From the NCBI RefSeq assembly GCF_014649915.1, contig NZ_BMTY01000011.1:1-54070 (forward strand): a stretch of 54,070 nucleotides of DNA. The letters run 5' to 3'. Shown here piece by piece: positions 32,910-41,664 of this stretch. The stretch comes from Streptomyces toxytricini (GTDB lineage Bacteria > Actinomycetota > Actinomycetes > Streptomycetales > Streptomycetaceae). The notes under the pieces were generated by a model that made no database searches, had not been told where the DNA came from, and saw only the letters and a list, made by a program, of their open reading frames with translations. Positions within the stretch are counted from its first letter, which is position 1. Every line of letters begins with the position of its first letter. The position numbers and the translations under genes are program-made.

Positions 32910-35083
32910 TGGAGCGGCTCCATCCTGCGGACCCCTCCCGGATCGGCGGGCACCGCCTGCTGGGGCGGCTCGGCGCGGGAGGCATGGGCGTCGTCTACCT
33001 CGGCCGCACCGACGACGGGGCGCTCGCCGCGGTCAAGGTGATCCGCGCCGAATACGCGGACGAGGACGACTTCCGCGCCCGGTTCCGGCGTGAGGCGGCC
33101 ATCGCGGCCCGCGTGGACAGCCCGTGGGCGGTGCGCGTCACCGGCGCCGACCCGGACGCGGCCGAGCCGTGGCTGGCCACCGCGTTCGTTCCCGGGCCCT
33201 CGCTGGCGGAGGCCGTCGCCGCGCACGGCCCGCTGCCGCTGCGCGCCGTACGGCTCCTGGGGAAGGCGCTGGCCGGGGCGCTCGGGGTGATGCACGGGCA
33301 GGGCCTGGTCCACCGGGACGTGAAGCCGGCGAACGTGCTGCTCGGCATGGACGGCCCGCGGCTGATCGACTTCGGGATCGCGCGCGGCGGCGAGCACACC
33401 GCCCTGACCTCCACGGACGTCGTCATCGGCACTCCCGGGTTCCTCTCCCCCGAGCAGGCCCGGGGACTGCCCGCCGAGCCCGCCGGGGACGTGTTCTCGC
33501 TGGGCTGCCTGCTCGCGTACGCGGCCACGGGGCGGCTGCCGTTCGGGACGGGCGCGGCGGAGGCGGTGCTGTACCGCACCGTCCACGACGAGCCGGAGTT
33601 CGGGCCGGAGGTCCTCGCCGACCCGGAGCTGGCCGCGCTGCTGCGCAGGGCCCTCGCCAAGCACCCCGGGGAGCGGCCCACGGCCCGCGAGGTGGACGGG
33701 GCGCTGACCGAGGACGCTCCGGGGCCGGGCACCGGGTGGCTGCCCGACCCGGTCGTGGCGGTGATCGCCGAGCGGGCGGCCGCGCTGCTGGCGCTGCCGG
33801 GGATCGAGGAGACCGTCGCCGATGCGGCTGCCGGCGGCTCGGAGGCCGGCACCGCGGCGGCCGGCGGGCGCGGTCCGACGCGGCGGCGGCTGCTGGCCCT
33901 CGGCGCGGCGGGCGCCCTGGCCGCGGCCGGCGGCGGGGCCGCCGCCTGGCTGTCGCTGCGGGGCGGCACAGGCGCCGGCTCCTCCGGTGCGGCGGGCGGG
34001 CGGCGGTGGCTCCTCGGGGTGCACGCGGACCTGTCGGGGCCGTACAGGGCGGCCGGGCTGGCCCAGGAGCGCGGGGTGCGGCTGGCCGTCGCCGACTTCA
34101 ACTCCCGCGCCCGGCGGCCGTTCACGCTGGGGGTGGTCACCGCCGACGACGGCGGCGCCGCCGACCGGAGCGCCGCCGCCGCGGCCGGGCTGGTCGGCAA
34201 CCGGGACGTCCTCGCGGTGGTCGGCCCGACCGCCAACGCCTCCGTGATGCCCTGCCTGGAGCCCTACGGGGAGGCCGCGCTGCCCCTGCTGACCGTGTCG
34301 GCGCTCGGCACGGTGTTCGGCGTGGCGGACCGGCGGAGCTTCTTCCAGAACTCCGCGCGGTCCCTCGGCCAGGGCTCCGCCGTCGGCCTGCAGCTCGTAC
34401 GGGGGCAGGGGGCGCGGCGCCTGGGACTGCTGTGCGACCGCGACGGCGACTCCGAGGGGTGGCAGGCCGTGCTGCTGCTCAGCCGGACCCTGGGCTCCGC
34501 CGACCCGGCGGCGACGGCGTACGCCCGGGTGGTGCCGCGCGGGGCGCAGGCGCTTCCGCAGGTCGTCGCCGACATGCTCGCGCACGGCGTCGACGGGTTC
34601 TTCTACACGGGCACCCCGGCCGGGGCGGCGAAGACGGCCGGGCTGCTGGCCGAGGCCGGGTTCCGCGGGCCGCGCGCCGCCGACTACGGGACCGCCGGCC
34701 CGGAGTTCCTGGCGCAGGCGGGGGCGGCCGCCGAGGGCTGGCAGTTCCTCACCCCGTACACCGGCCCGGAGGCGCCGCGGGCCGCGCAGCTCGCCAAGGC
34801 GCACCGGGACGCGTACGGGGAGGCGCCGGGCATTTGGACGGTCGAGGCGTACGACACGGCAGCCCAGGTCATCGACCGGTTGGCCGCGGCCGCGCGGGAC
34901 GGTGCCCGCCCGACCCGGGCGGAGCTGCTGGCGGCCCTGCCCGTGGGCACCTACCAGGGCCTTGCGAAGGAGTACGCGTACGACGCGCAGCGGCAGGTGA
35001 AGGGGAACATCCACTTCCTGCACCGGGTGGAGGGCGGCCGGATCCGGTTCGTGGGGCCCGCCGTCGGCGAGTCGGCCGGGTAG
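32909..35083 (+). CDS. Ser/Thr protein kinase fused to periplasmic-binding receptor domain (copy 1)
   Basis: A 724-aa predicted membrane receptor kinase. Residues 10-265 are a Hanks-type kinase: glycine loop LGAGGMGVVYLG (21-32), Lys43, catalytic HRDVKPAN (135-142), DFG 154-156, and GTPGFLSPEQA. One transmembrane helix follows at about 329-350, preceded by PTRRRLLALG. The outer part (about 366-724) is a LivK-like type-1 periplasmic-binding domain (GVHADLSGPYRAAGLAQERGVRLAV; VVGPTANASV; EAYDTAAQVIDRL). It should sense an amino-acid-like or other small extracellular ligand and phosphorylate cytoplasmic targets. Gene order: translationally coupled to the lipoprotein, 3 bp before copy 2. Confidence 0.9.
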   Translation: MERLHPADPSRIGGHRLLGRLGAGGMGVVYLGRTDDGALAAVKVIRAEYADEDDFRARFRREAAIAARVDSPWAVRVTGADPDAAEPWLATAFVPGPSLAEAVAAHGPLPLRAVRLLGKALAGALGVMHGQGLVHRDVKPANVLLGMDGPRLIDFGIARGGEHTALTSTDVVIGTPGFLSPEQARGLPAEPAGDVFSLGCLLAYAATGRLPFGTGAAEAVLYRTVHDEPEFGPEVLADPELAALLRRALAKHPGERPTAREVDGALTEDAPGPGTGWLPDPVVAVIAERAAALLALPGIEETVADAAAGGSEAGTAAAGGRGPTRRRLLALGAAGALAAAGGGAAAWLSLRGGTGAGSSGAAGGRRWLLGVHADLSGPYRAAGLAQERGVRLAVADFNSRARRPFTLGVVTADDGGAADRSAAAAAGLVGNRDVLAVVGPTANASVMPCLEPYGEAALPLLTVSALGTVFGVADRRSFFQNSARSLGQGSAVGLQLVRGQGARRLGLLCDRDGDSEGWQAVLLLSRTLGSADPAATAYARVVPRGAQALPQVVADMLAHGVDGFFYTGTPAGAAKTAGLLAEAGFRGPRAADYGTAGPEFLAQAGAAAEGWQFLTPYTGPEAPRAAQLAKAHRDAYGEAPGIWTVEAYDTAAQVIDRLAAAARDGARPTRAELLAALPVGTYQGLAKEYAYDAQRQVKGNIHFLHRVEGGRIRFVGPAVGESAG

Positions 35084-35086
35084 CGG

Positions 35087-37276
35087 GTGCGCCCGCTCCT
35101 GCCCGCCGATCCGGCGTCGGTCGGCGGGCACCGGCTCCTCGGACGGCTCGGTTCGGGCGGCATGGGCACCGTGTACCTGGGCCGGTCCCCGGCGGGCGTC
35201 CTGCTCGCGGTGAAGGTGATCCGGGCCGACCATGCCGCGGATCCGGCGTTCCGGGCCCGGTTCCGGCGGGAGGCGCAGGCCGCGGCGGGGCTGTCCGGGC
35301 GGTGGGTGGTGCCGGTGGTCGCCGCCGATCCGGAGGCCCGCGAGCCGTGGCTGGCCACGCCGTTCGTCCCCGGGCCGTCGCTGTCCGAGGCGGTGGGCGG
35401 GTACGGCCCCCTGCCGGCGGGGAGCGTGCGGACGCTGGGGGTGCGGCTGGCCGAGGCCCTCCAGCAGGTGCACGCGGCGGGGCTGGTGCACCGTGACGTG
35501 AAGCCGGGGAACATCCTGCTCGCGCCGGACGGGCCGAGGCTGATCGACTTCGGGATCGCTCGGGCGGTCGGGGCGACGACGCTGACGGCGGCCGACGCGG
35601 TCGTCGGGACGCCGGGCGACCTGCCGCCGGAACAGGCGCGGGCGGGCGCGCGGTCCCCGGGGCCGGCGGGGGACGTGTTCTCCCTCGGCTGCGTGCTGGT
35701 GTTCGCGGCGACCGGGCGGGGGCCGTTCGGCGGCGGTCACGCCGCCGCCGTCGTCTTCCGCACGGTGCACGACGAACCGGTGCTGGACGGACTCCCCGCG
35801 GAGCTGCGGGAGGCCGTCGGGGCGTGCCTGGCGAAGGACCCGGCCGGGCGGCCGCTCCCGCAGCGGCTGCGAGAAGTCCTCGGCGGCGGGGAGCCGGCCG
35901 ACGGGGACGGCGGGGACGGCGGCGGGGACTGGCTGCCGCCGCCGCTGCCGCGGCTGATCGCCGAGCGCTCCACCCGCGCCCTGGAGCTGCCCGCCCCGGA
36001 GCCCACCCGCCTCGACGCACCGCGGACGCCGCCCGGGGCGCCGGGGCCGGGCGGCGGCCGGCTGACCCGGCGGCGCCTCCTCGCGGTCGGCGGTGCGGTG
36101 GCCGCGGCGGCGGTTCCGCCCGCCTGGCTGGCCTCGCGCGACCGTGTACGAGGCGGGGCCGGCGGCCCGCGCGGGACGGCGGCCGGGCCGGTGTTCACCG
36201 TCGCCCTCCAGGCCGACCTGTCGGGGCCGGGCAGGGCCGAGGGGCAGGCGCACGAGAGGGGCCTGCGGCTGGCCGCGGAGCAGCACAACGCGCGCGGCGG
36301 GGTGCCGTTCCGGCTGGCCGTCCGCGCTGCGGACGACGGCGGCGACCCCGCGCGGGCCGCGCAGGTGATCGCGCAGCTGGTGGCGGACCCGTCGGTGGTC
36401 GCGGTCGTCGGCCCCACCGCGCAGGCCGCCGTACCCGCCCTGGCCGAGGCCTGCCTGGCCGCCGACCTGCTCCTGCTGCCGGTGTCCGTCCACAGCGGGG
36501 CGGCGGCGCAGTCCCACTGGCGGACGGTGTGCGACACGCGCGGCAAGCCGGAGGAGATCTCCCTGCCGGTGCTGCACTACCTGTCTCGGGTGCGTCCCGT
36601 CTCGCACACCGCGGTCGTGGAGCAGGAGGGCGCGGCGGAGACGGACCGGGAGCTCACCCGCATGCTCCGGCACACGCCACCGTCGCAGGGCACCGTGAGC
36701 GTCCACCGGATCCCGGCCGCGGCGGGCGGCGCCGACCTGGCCTCGGTCGTGGACGGGATCCTGCGGGCGGGGGCGCAGGCCGCGGTCTTCGCGGGGACGT
36801 CCGCGGCGGTCGCCGGCCGGTTCGCGCGTGCGCTGGACGGCGCCGGGTTCGCGGGCCCGCGGATGGCGACGGGCCGGGTGATGGCCCCCACCTTCCTGGA
36901 GGCGGCGGGCGGGGCGGCGGAGGACTGGCTGTTCGGCGCGTTCTTCACGGAGCCGTCGGCGGTACCCGCCGCGGCCGGCTTCACCGCCGCGCACCGGGCC
37001 GCGTACGGGGAGCCGCCGGCCCGGTGGGCCGCCGAGGCCCACGACGCACTCGGCTTGGCCGCGGCCGCCCTGGCCGCGCTCGGCGAGGAGGGCCGCGACC
37101 GGCCGGGGCTGTCGCGGCGGGTCTTCCGCACGTCCTACGAGGGGCTGGCCAAGCCGCTGGCCTTCGACGCCACCACGCGGACGCTGGCCGGGCTGCGCGT
37201 CGCGCACCTGTACCGGGTCCGGTCGGGCGCCTTCGCGTACCTCGGCCCGTACGCGGACGTGACGGCCGCGACGTGA
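35087..37276 (+). CDS. Ser/Thr protein kinase fused to periplasmic-binding receptor domain (copy 2)
   Basis: A 729-aa paralogue of the upstream gene with the same layout. Kinase: GSGGMGTVYLG, Lys43, HRDVKPGN (135-142), DFG 154-156, GTPGDLPPEQA. Single hydrophobic helix about 331-349 after LTRRRLLAVG; extracellular type-1 binding domain about 366-729 (ALQADLSGPGRAEGQAHERG; VVGPTAQAAVPALAEA; AAEAHDALGLAAAALAAL). The activation-segment residue pair differs from copy 1 (GDLPPEQ versus GFLSPEQ), and the binding domains have diverged, suggesting different ligands. GTG 35087 is three bases after the previous stop. The last codons and the stop lie in a 14-bp tandem repeat. Confidence 0.9.
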   Translation: MRPLLPADPASVGGHRLLGRLGSGGMGTVYLGRSPAGVLLAVKVIRADHAADPAFRARFRREAQAAAGLSGRWVVPVVAADPEAREPWLATPFVPGPSLSEAVGGYGPLPAGSVRTLGVRLAEALQQVHAAGLVHRDVKPGNILLAPDGPRLIDFGIARAVGATTLTAADAVVGTPGDLPPEQARAGARSPGPAGDVFSLGCVLVFAATGRGPFGGGHAAAVVFRTVHDEPVLDGLPAELREAVGACLAKDPAGRPLPQRLREVLGGGEPADGDGGDGGGDWLPPPLPRLIAERSTRALELPAPEPTRLDAPRTPPGAPGPGGGRLTRRRLLAVGGAVAAAAVPPAWLASRDRVRGGAGGPRGTAAGPVFTVALQADLSGPGRAEGQAHERGLRLAAEQHNARGGVPFRLAVRAADDGGDPARAAQVIAQLVADPSVVAVVGPTAQAAVPALAEACLAADLLLLPVSVHSGAAAQSHWRTVCDTRGKPEEISLPVLHYLSRVRPVSHTAVVEQEGAAETDRELTRMLRHTPPSQGTVSVHRIPAAAGGADLASVVDGILRAGAQAAVFAGTSAAVAGRFARALDGAGFAGPRMATGRVMAPTFLEAAGGAAEDWLFGAFFTEPSAVPAAAGFTAAHRAAYGEPPARWAAEAHDALGLAAAALAALGEEGRDRPGLSRRVFRTSYEGLAKPLAFDATTRTLAGLRVAHLYRVRSGAFAYLGPYADVTAAT

Positions 37277-37322
37277 CGGCCGCGACGTGACGGCCGCGAC
37301 GTGACGGCCGCGACGTGACGGC
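37261..37322 (+). repeat. 14-bp tandem repeat (about 4.4 copies) across a stop codon
   Basis: The unit GACGGCCGCGACGT is repeated four times perfectly (37261-37316) and then partly. The first copy encodes the last residues of receptor kinase copy 2 and includes the stop TGA at 37274-37276. Because 14 is not a multiple of three, loss or gain of a unit would not affect the first stop but alters downstream DNA only, unless slippage removes copy 1. Otherwise, the gap 37277-37492 holds no gene. Confidence 0.85.
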
Positions 37323-37492
37323 GCCGGCCCTCGCGGCCGGGGCGGCCGGTCCGGTGCCGGGCGCCTGCTCCGTGCGGGTGTTCTTCGGCTCCCGTTCGGC
37401 CGCACCCCCCGAGCGCATGATCATCCTTTCGGCCCGCGGTCGTCTTTGATGCTGCCATCCGGCCATGGGCGATCTGGGAGGGCCGCATCCCG

Positions 37493-39034
37493 ATGTCTCC
37501 GACACACCGCGCACCGCACGCACCACGGGAACCACTGGCTGCGCAACCGCAGCAGGATGCACCCGAACGGCGGTCGCCCCGCCCCTCCCGGTCCCGGCGG
37601 AGCCGGGCCTGGAGCGTCGCTGCCGCCGTGACGGGGGCCGCGCTGCTCGTCGCCGCCGCGCCGGGCAGCGCACCGCCGCAGCCCGCGGACGGCTCCGCCC
37701 CCGTGTCGGCCGGCGTGGTGCTGCTGGTGGGCAGGGCCCTGGCGGAGGGCGGCGTATCCGCGGCGGGCTGCGCCGCCGAGGGGTTCCGGGAAGGGCTGTG
37801 CACGGGCTGGCGGCAGCAGCGGGTCCGGGCCACCGCCGACGGCGCGGGCGCGGTGCTGCGCGAGCCGCGCGGGCGCGGCGCCGTGCGCGGCGCGGCGCGC
37901 ACGGTGGTGCTGCCGACGGATCCGGGGGGCCCGCTGGAGATCGGGCTGGCCGGCCCCGGGCTGCTGACCGACGTCACCGTGCAGGACGCGCACGGCCGGC
38001 ACGTCGGCGGCGTCCTCTCCCCGAAGGGCCGGCACTGGAACAACACCGAGCCTCTGCGGGCCGGCGAGCTGTACACGGTGCACGTGGGGGCGCAGGACGC
38101 GGCCGGCACCCCGGTCGGGGCGACCATGGCGTTCCGGACGGCGCCGGCCCCGAAGGGCGGCCGGGTCACGGCCGGTTTCGGGCCGCGGCCGGGGACGTAC
38201 GGGGCGGGGCAGATCGTGACGGCCTCGCTGAGCCGGCCGGTCCCGGCGGCCGACCGGGAGGCACGGGCGCGGGTCGAGCGGTCCCTGGAGGTCACGTCGG
38301 AGCCGGCGGTGCAGGGGGCGTGGCACTGGGTGGACGCCTCGACGCTGCACTACCGGCCGCGCACGTACTGGCCCGCCCGCGCGGTGGTGCGGGTGCGCAG
38401 CGGGTTGGACGGGGTGGACCTGGGCGAGCACGGCCACGGCGGGCCGTCGGATCCGGTGGAGTTCACCGTCGGGGACCGGATCGAGGCGCTGACGGACTCC
38501 GCCGCGCACGTGATGACGGTGCGGCGCAACGGCCGGGTGCTGCGGACGATCCCGGTGACCACCGGCAAGGAGGGCTTCCGCACCCGCAGCGGCATCAAGG
38601 TGGTGCTGGGGCAGGAGGCGAGGGTCCGCATGCGCGGGGACACGGTCGGCATCCAGCGCGGAACCAGCGAGTTCTACGACTTGTCGGTGCGGTACGCGAC
38701 GCGGGTGACGTGGAGCGGGGAGTACGTGCACGCGGCGCCCTGGTCGGTGGACGCGCAGGGGCGGGAGAACGTCAGCCACGGCTGCACGGGGATGAGCACG
38801 GCGGACGCGGCCTGGTTCTTCGACACGGTGCGGATCGGGGACATCGTGGAGGTGGTCAACAGCGGCGGTGAGCCGATGGAGCCGTTCGCGAACGGCTTCG
38901 GCGACTGGAACCTGGACTGGAAGGCCTGGCTGGCGGGCAGTGCGCTCGCCCCGGAGGCCGCGGAGGCGGCCCCTGCGGCGGCGGTGTCCGCGGCGGCGCC
39001 GCGCACGCCGGCGCGCCTGCTGCCGCTCGTCTGA
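37493..39034 (+). CDS. L,D-transpeptidase (YkuD, Ig-like domains)
   Basis: A 513-aa cell-wall L,D-transpeptidase. A membrane anchor or signal lies at about residues 40-58. Two Ig-like regions follow (about 130-215 and 216-325, the latter with FGPRPGTYGAGQIVTASLSRP, as in mycobacterial LdtMt2), then the YkuD catalytic domain about 333-455 with His413 (YVHAAPWS) and the SHGCTGMS box giving Cys431. It makes 3-3 crosslinks in peptidoglycan. The C-terminus is extended by an Ala/Pro-rich tail. ATG 37493 follows GGGAGGG by 11 bases. It ends at a bidirectional hairpin shared with the DUF4360 genes. Confidence 0.92.
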   Translation: MSPTHRAPHAPREPLAAQPQQDAPERRSPRPSRSRRSRAWSVAAAVTGAALLVAAAPGSAPPQPADGSAPVSAGVVLLVGRALAEGGVSAAGCAAEGFREGLCTGWRQQRVRATADGAGAVLREPRGRGAVRGAARTVVLPTDPGGPLEIGLAGPGLLTDVTVQDAHGRHVGGVLSPKGRHWNNTEPLRAGELYTVHVGAQDAAGTPVGATMAFRTAPAPKGGRVTAGFGPRPGTYGAGQIVTASLSRPVPAADREARARVERSLEVTSEPAVQGAWHWVDASTLHYRPRTYWPARAVVRVRSGLDGVDLGEHGHGGPSDPVEFTVGDRIEALTDSAAHVMTVRRNGRVLRTIPVTTGKEGFRTRSGIKVVLGQEARVRMRGDTVGIQRGTSEFYDLSVRYATRVTWSGEYVHAAPWSVDAQGRENVSHGCTGMSTADAAWFFDTVRIGDIVEVVNSGGEPMEPFANGFGDWNLDWKAWLAGSALAPEAAEAAPAAAVSAAAPRTPARLLPLV

Positions 39035-39047
39035 CGCGGACGCGGGT

Positions 39048-39085
39048 GGGCGCTGCACCCGCGGCGTCGCGCGGGTGCAGCGCCC
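39048..39085. terminator. Bidirectional terminator between L,D-transpeptidase and DUF4360 genes
   Basis: A perfect 16-bp stem (39048-39063 with 39070-39085) and a 6-base loop in the gap between two convergent genes (stops at 39034 and 39108). It probably terminates both. Confidence 0.85.
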
Positions 39086-39107
39086 GTTACCGCGCCGGGC
39101 GGGCCGT

Positions 39108-39782
39108 CTACCGGGGGGCGGGGCAGGCCTGCCAGGCGAGGTGGTACAGGGTGCTGACACTGGCGTCGGTGGAGTCCATCGCCATGAAGCTGGTCGCCGC
39201 TTGCGGGTTGGAGGTGCCCGCATTCACCCGCAGTTCGGTGTTGATGTTGAAATTGCGCTTTTCACCGCAGGGCGCCCAGACGAGGTCCGCGTATTCGGTC
39301 CGGTCGGTCGCCTGCCAGTTGTCGTTGAAGGGTCCGTTGAACTGGTGGGTGCGCTGCGTCGTCTGCGGCATTCCCTGGAAGTAGTAGTTCGCCCGTTCCT
39401 GGCCCCATGCGCCGGGCTGGAGGAATGCGAATCCGCGGTAGTCGGCCTGGACGATCGCGTAGGTGAATCCGGAGGGAACGTGCACCCGCAGGTTCAGCTG
39501 GCAGTTCTTGCGGAACGCGGTCGGCGGCGCGCCGGGGCCGACCTGCGCGAGGTAGTCACTGTAGGTGACGGTGAAGGCGGTGTTGTCGGGGGCCACGGCC
39601 ACCTCGGCGGTGCCCTCGCGGCATCCGGATCCGTTGACCGTGGCGAGCTCGATCACGATCTTGTCGGGGGGCGCGGTGATCTGCGGGGTGTGGCCGGCGG
39701 CGCCTGCCGGGGTGGTCGCCGTGGCGGCGAGGACGGCGGCCGCGGCGCCGGTGAGCAGGGTGCGGGACAGGGAAGGGGACAT
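39108..39782 (-). CDS. Secreted DUF4360 protein (copy A)
   Basis: A 224-aa exported protein with a Sec-type signal (about residues 1-29, ending TTPAGAA-G). The mature domain is DUF4360: VNGSGCREGTAEVAVAPDNTAFTVTY, NCQLNLRVHVPSGFTYAIVQADYRGFA, YYFQG, and a C-terminal part with APCGE and ACP. Four Cys residues (GSGC, NCQL, APCG, QACP) are conserved with the neighbouring copy and likely form two disulfides. No function has been established. AGGAG precedes the ATG at 39782. It lies 48 bp downstream of copy B on the same strand. Confidence 0.88.
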   Translation of the reverse strand: MSPSLSRTLLTGAAAAVLAATATTPAGAAGHTPQITAPPDKIVIELATVNGSGCREGTAEVAVAPDNTAFTVTYSDYLAQVGPGAPPTAFRKNCQLNLRVHVPSGFTYAIVQADYRGFAFLQPGAWGQERANYYFQGMPQTTQRTHQFNGPFNDNWQATDRTEYADLVWAPCGEKRNFNINTELRVNAGTSNPQAATSFMAMDSTDASVSTLYHLAWQACPAPR

Positions 39783-39830
39783 CGTCGTCGCTCCTGACCG
39801 TGATTCGGGTGGGCCGGTGCTCACGCCGGG

Positions 39831-40475
39831 TCAGGACCCGGGACAGGTCTTCCAGGCGAAGTGGTAGACCGTGCTGACGCTGCCGTCGGTGGAGTCCATG
39901 CTCATGAAGCTCAGGGACTGCGGGTTCGAGGTGCCGGGGTAGACGCGCAGCTCGCTGTTGACGTTGAGGTTGCGCTCCTCGCCGCACGGTGCCCAGACCA
40001 GGTCGGCGTAGTCGGTCTGGTCGGTGGCCTGCCAGTTGTCGGAGTACGGGCCTTGGAACTGGTGGAGGGTGCGGGCGGTCTGCGCCATGCCCTGGAAGTA
40101 GTAGTTGGCGCGCTCCTGCCCGTAGGCGCCGCGCTGGAGGTGGGCGAAGCCGCGGTAGTCGGCGCGGGCGATGGCGTAGGTGAAGCCGTGCGGGACGTGG
40201 ATGCGCAGGGCGAGCTGGCAGTTCTTGCGGAAGTCGGTGCCGCCGGAGCCGGCTCCGGTCTGGGCGAGGTAGTCGCTGTACGTGACCGTGAAGGAGGTGT
40301 TGTCGGGGGCGGCGGCGACGGAGGCGGTGCCCTGGGGGCATCCGGATCCGTTGACGCCGACGACGTCGACGGTGATTCTCCCGGGAGGCGGCGTTTCGGT
40401 GGCGGCGTGGGCCGGTGCAGCCAGGGCGGTCAGCGCCGCCAGTGCCGCGGCGGCGGTCAATCTGCGGATCACCAT
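39831..40475 (-). CDS. Secreted DUF4360 protein (copy B)
   Basis: A 214-aa paralogue of the downstream gene, with a Sec signal (residues 1-24, MVIRRLTAAAALAALTAL... ending AHA). The mature domain keeps VNGSGCPQGTASVAAAPDN, NCQLALRIHVPHGFTYAIARADYRGFA, ERANYYFQGMAQT, APCGEERN and KTCPGS. The two copies look well over half identical by eye and have the same four Cys. GGGGA lies about seven bases before ATG 40475. It is the first gene of a likely two-gene operon and divergent from the glutamine amidotransferase gene. Confidence 0.88.
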   Translation of the reverse strand: MVIRRLTAAAALAALTALAAPAHAATETPPPGRITVDVVGVNGSGCPQGTASVAAAPDNTSFTVTYSDYLAQTGAGSGGTDFRKNCQLALRIHVPHGFTYAIARADYRGFAHLQRGAYGQERANYYFQGMAQTARTLHQFQGPYSDNWQATDQTDYADLVWAPCGEERNLNVNSELRVYPGTSNPQSLSFMSMDSTDGSVSTVYHFAWKTCPGS

Positions 40476-40813
40476 CTGGTTTTCCCCATTCCTCCGGAGC
40501 CGGTTTTCCGGATTTCGGCATGGACATGCCACCACGGCTTTACCGGCCCGGAAAGGTGCCGATACGGCCAACCGCCTCCGGCCACTCCCGCTGGCCGAAT
40601 TCCGCGCCCGCCCCCGCCGCCCCGCACCCCGCCCATCAGCCCCGCTCCCCCGGCCGCCGCCGTCCGGGCCGCGGGCGCCGCCCGCGCACTCTGACCGGAA
40701 CCCCGCGGACCCGCCCGGCCGGGCCGGGCCGTACTCCGCCCGCCCGTCCGCACGGCGCACACCGCGCCGTGCCGCGTTAGGCTCGGACGGGGTGCAGGAG
40801 AGGGATGATGCGC
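40476..40813. other. Gene-free divergent promoter region
   Basis: No gene is supported in these 338 bases between the DUF4360 operon (minus) and the glutamine amidotransferase gene (plus). The left third (about 40476-40600) is AT-richer than its surroundings and contains CCGGTTTTCCGG at 40500-40511, a small dyad. The right part is a C-rich low-complexity tract. A TAGGCT -10 candidate is at 40778-40783, giving a short leader with GGAGAGGGA for the amidotransferase. Confidence 0.6.
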
Positions 40814-41659
40814 ATGTGTCGATGGTTGGCCTATTCCGGCTCGCCGCTGCTGTTGGACGCGGTTCTCTACCAGCCGGAACACTCACTGATCAACCAGAGC
40901 CTGCATGCTCGGATGGGAGTGGAGACGACCAACGGCGACGGCTTCGGGATCGGCTGGTACAGCACCGACGCGGCCGCGAACGGCACCCCCGCGGTGTTCC
41001 GCGACATCGGGCCGGCCTGGAGCAACCGCAACCTGCGGGAGCTCGCCGCCCACATCCGCTCCCCGCTGTTCTTCGCCCACGTACGGGCTTCGACGGGCTC
41101 CGCCATCCAGCAGACGAACTGCCACCCGTTCCGGCACGGCCGCTGGCTGTGGATGCACAACGGGGCCATCACCGACTTCCAGCGCCTCCAGCGCGACCTG
41201 TGCATGGCCGTCGACCCGGCCCTCTTCCCCTGCATCGAGGGGTCGACGGACTCCGAGGTGATGTTCTACCTGGCCGTCACCTTCGGCCTCGACCAGGACG
41301 TGCCCGGGGCGGTCGCCCGCATGGCGGGGCTGGTCGAGCGGGTGGGCAAGGAGCACGGCGTCGCCGACCCGCTCCAGATGACGGTCGCCGTCAGCGACGG
41401 GGACCGCGTGTGGGCGTTCCGCTACTCCAGCTCCGGCAGGTCGCGCTCGCTGTTCTTCAGCAGCCGGGCCGACACCGTCCGGGAGCTGTACCCGGAGCTG
41501 CCCTACCTGCGCGAGGTCTCCGACGACACCCGGCTGGTGGTCTCGGAGCCGCTGGGAGACCTGCCGGGGCTGTGGAACGAGCTGCCCGAGGCGAGCTACG
41601 TGGTGGTGCCGGCGGAGGGCCACGAGGACTGCCTGCCGTTCATCCCCGAACTCCCCTGA
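40814..41659 (+). CDS. Class II glutamine amidotransferase
   Basis: A 281-aa Ntn-hydrolase amidotransferase domain protein (GATase_4, YafJ/EgtC-like). The catalytic Cys is residue 2 (MCRWLAYSG) and must be N-terminal, so ATG 40814 is chosen over the ATGs at 40805 and 40808. Other blocks: NGDGFGIGWY, FFAHVRASTGSAIQQTNCHPF (Arg and Asn for the oxyanion site), MHNGAI, and GSTDSEVMF. It hydrolyses glutamine or a gamma-glutamyl amide; the EgtC branch acts in ergothioneine biosynthesis, but no egt genes are here. It is convergent with hypE. Confidence 0.85.
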   Translation: MCRWLAYSGSPLLLDAVLYQPEHSLINQSLHARMGVETTNGDGFGIGWYSTDAAANGTPAVFRDIGPAWSNRNLRELAAHIRSPLFFAHVRASTGSAIQQTNCHPFRHGRWLWMHNGAITDFQRLQRDLCMAVDPALFPCIEGSTDSEVMFYLAVTFGLDQDVPGAVARMAGLVERVGKEHGVADPLQMTVAVSDGDRVWAFRYSSSGRSRSLFFSSRADTVRELYPELPYLREVSDDTRLVVSEPLGDLPGLWNELPEASYVVVPAEGHEDCLPFIPELP

Positions 41660-41664
41660 CGGCG

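Noticed and set aside
37261..37322. CRISPR-like array
   Set aside because: Units are contiguous 14-mers without spacers; it is a simple tandem repeat.
32753..37405. Very long open frame on the minus strand across the receptor-kinase genes
   Set aside because: It is an antisense shadow of GC-rich genes: translation is dominated by Arg, Pro, Gly and Ala, has no domain, and the plus strand carries clear kinases.
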